NCBI GenBank assembly: GCA_025927665.1
Contig: JAICKZ010000039.1
Coordinates: forward strand, 1-14,630
Reading direction: 5' to 3'
Length of the DNA stretch: 14,630 nucleotides
Origin: Steroidobacteraceae bacterium
Lineage (GTDB): Bacteria; Pseudomonadota; Gammaproteobacteria; Steroidobacterales; Steroidobacteraceae
Position 1 is the stretch's first letter. Each line of letters begins with the position of its first letter. Of this stretch, positions 13,577 to 14,630 are shown in pieces. The translations under genes and the position numbers were made by a program. The notes beneath the pieces were generated by a model. That model saw only the letters and a list, made by a program, of their open reading frames with translations, was not told where the DNA came from and searched no databases.

Positions 13577-14272
13577 TTACCGCGTTTCAATATCAGGACA
13601 AGCGCGTACGCGAATCATATCCGTGTGATATACATAAGTTCTGCCAGAAAAGCTGAACGCGATGCGATAACCTTTGGTTGCTTTCTGTTCAACGATTTCA
13701 CCTTCGATCGCGCACGCCATGGATGTATTGGGCCATTCGGTATTCACGAAGCTCAAGGTGTGAATTAATGTAGGTTGAGTGTGCAATTTTTCTGCAAGAT
13801 CGGCTCGAGCTTTGGCAATCATGTCATCAAGATTTTTAAGTGGTAGTCCCACACTGCGAGGATTGCGTAATGGAATATTCCGATCACATATCACCGCATA
13901 CTTGTCAGTCGCATGAACGTGATGTATGCCAACATTGGTTGCAATGATCACGATGTAACCGGTTGTGACGACTTGTGCGGCCATTTTACCCGGCCTTCTA
14001 CAACCCAGACTGCTATCAGGCCATGTATGGAGCGTTGTTGATATGACCTTGAATGTGCTCGCGTCCAAATTAAGTTGTTTCGACAATTGAGCTTTGGCTA
14101 TGTTAATTGCGTCTTGCTTGCGATTGTCAGATGCATTTTTTGCTTCTATAAAGTCATCGTTTTTCGATGCAGTTTCCGAGCTATAGGTAATACTAGGCAG
14201 CGATAGCAGCCCGATGAACCCAATGATCGGTAATAATCGCAAAGCGATTGAAACAGTTTTTGTATACATCAT
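13577..14272 (-). CDS. Exported protein with two copies of a WPDSSLGC-type domain
   Basis: A 231-residue protein with a signal peptide (hydrophobic ALRLLPIIGFIGLLSLP, residues 10-26; cleavage near SITYSSE). The mature part is an internal duplication. Copy 1 (about 54-130) has AKAQLSKQL, TWPDSSLGC (83-91), a GY strand (105-106), HHVHATDKYAVIC ending in Cys129. Copy 2 (about 150-226) has ARADLAEKL, EWPNTSMAC (179-187), GY (201-202), YVYHTDMIRVRAC ending in Cys225. The two cysteines are 38 residues apart in both copies and the copy-to-copy distance is 96 residues, so each domain probably carries one disulfide. Single WPDsSLGC-type domains occur in small exported proteins of unknown function. Two ATG codons open the gene; the ribosome binding site is poor. 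It is divergent from the GntP gene (115-base gap). No function can be assigned. Confidence 0.82.
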   Translation of the reverse strand: MMYTKTVSIALRLLPIIGFIGLLSLPSITYSSETASKNDDFIEAKNASDNRKQDAINIAKAQLSKQLNLDASTFKVISTTLHTWPDSSLGCRRPGKMAAQVVTTGYIVIIATNVGIHHVHATDKYAVICDRNIPLRNPRSVGLPLKNLDDMIAKARADLAEKLHTQPTLIHTLSFVNTEWPNTSMACAIEGEIVEQKATKGYRIAFSFSGRTYVYHTDMIRVRACPDIETR

Positions 14273-14387
14273 TTTGTATGAGTAATCACAATAGAGTATT
14301 CTTGTGGAATGTGTAGCGCACCGATTCCGTGATGATATAGCCTACCGCAAAGTTTAAATTTATAACAACATTCCGGAGTCTTTGAGA

Positions 14388-14630
14388 ATGATGCCAATTA
14401 TCTCCATCGTAGCGTGCTTACTTATTCTTATCATACTTATCGCGCGCTTCCACATCAATCCATTCGTTGCATTCTTAATCGCTTCTATTGTTGGCGCATT
14501 GATGTTGGGCATTCCGCCGCAAAAAATTCCTGGCACTTTGGAAAAAGGTGTGGGCGATTTGCTCGGTCAACTCGCAGCCATTCTGTGTTTGAGCGCGATG
14601 TTTGGCAAGATGATTGCCGATTCCGGTGCC
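14388..14630 (+). CDS. GntP-family gluconate:H+ symporter, N-terminal part (partial)
   Basis: The frame runs from ATG 14388 through the window end, 81 codons, with GGAG at 14375-14378 placed 9 bases upstream (an ATG at 14391 is the alternative). The protein begins with a membrane segment ISIVACLLILIILIA, then RFHINPFVAFLIASIVGALMLG (the typical N-P-F helix of this family), IPPQKIPGTLEKGVGDLLGQL and LCLSAMFGKMIADSGA, which follow the GntP/GntT pattern of K-x-N-P-F, a T-x-E-x-G-V-G-x-L-G motif and GKxxADSG. Members import gluconate or related sugar acids with protons. The rest of the protein is outside the window, so the substrate cannot be judged. Confidence 0.9.
   Translation, partial: MMPIISIVACLLILIILIARFHINPFVAFLIASIVGALMLGIPPQKIPGTLEKGVGDLLGQLAAILCLSAMFGKMIADSGA

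Noticed and set aside
13475..13768. Rightward open frame of 97 codons
   Set aside because: Its second half lies antisense to the exported repeat protein, whose motifs and signal peptide show which strand is coding; no family features were seen.

Overview
The window looks like chromosomal DNA from a gammaproteobacterium of moderate to low GC content, possibly related to the Xanthomonadales or Nevskiales. This is an inference from the style of the recognisable proteins (Lnt, UppP, AguB-type amidase, Ugd, an orphan TonB-like protein, an S8 protease with an inserted PA domain). No rRNA, tRNA, CRISPR array or complete insertion sequence is visible.

Layout. Bases 1-1278 read leftwards: a GNAT-type small acetyltransferase (985-1278), then the exported N-terminal part of a TPR protein (901 down to base 1, cut by the window edge). 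Bases 1348-4543 read rightwards as a tight probable operon: lnt (lipoprotein N-acylation), uppP (undecaprenyl-diphosphate recycling) and an aguB-like N-carbamoylputrescine amidase, with gaps of about 10-20 bases. Two genes are envelope functions and the third belongs to polyamine synthesis; Lnt and AguB share the carbon-nitrogen hydrolase fold. After a 260-base gap comes ugd (UDP-glucose dehydrogenase, GTG start with a good ribosome binding site), a supplier of UDP-glucuronate for surface polysaccharide or lipid A modification. A large secreted S8 protease follows (6321-9275), closed by a clear Rho-independent terminator, and then a TonB/TolA-like one-pass membrane protein (9382-10185) without exbB/exbD beside it.

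From about 10186 to 13576 the character changes: gene density falls and genes stand alone. It holds an Imm11/DUF1629-like immunity protein with no toxin next to it, a 520-base gap, a Tat-exported right-handed beta-helix protein whose C-terminal domain resembles phage tail-fibre ends (11495-13129), and 446 bases of apparently decayed coding sequence. A short related segment, ending in both cases with a reading frame for DSYRM-x-LP and a stop codon, occurs on both sides of the beta-helix gene (11138-11196 and 13143-13202). This suggests gene duplication, decay or insertion, and the stretch is best read as an accessory island or turnover site.

The right end returns to ordinary organisation: a leftward exported protein made of two copies of a WPDSSLGC-type cysteine-containing repeat (13577-14272), and a divergent GntP-family gluconate permease cut by the window end (14388-14630).

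The most interesting points are the two-copy cysteine repeat protein, the Tat-signal plus beta-helix plus phage-like tail architecture, the paired gene-end relics that flank it, and the orphan immunity gene. No clearly new multi-gene system can be demonstrated from this sequence alone.
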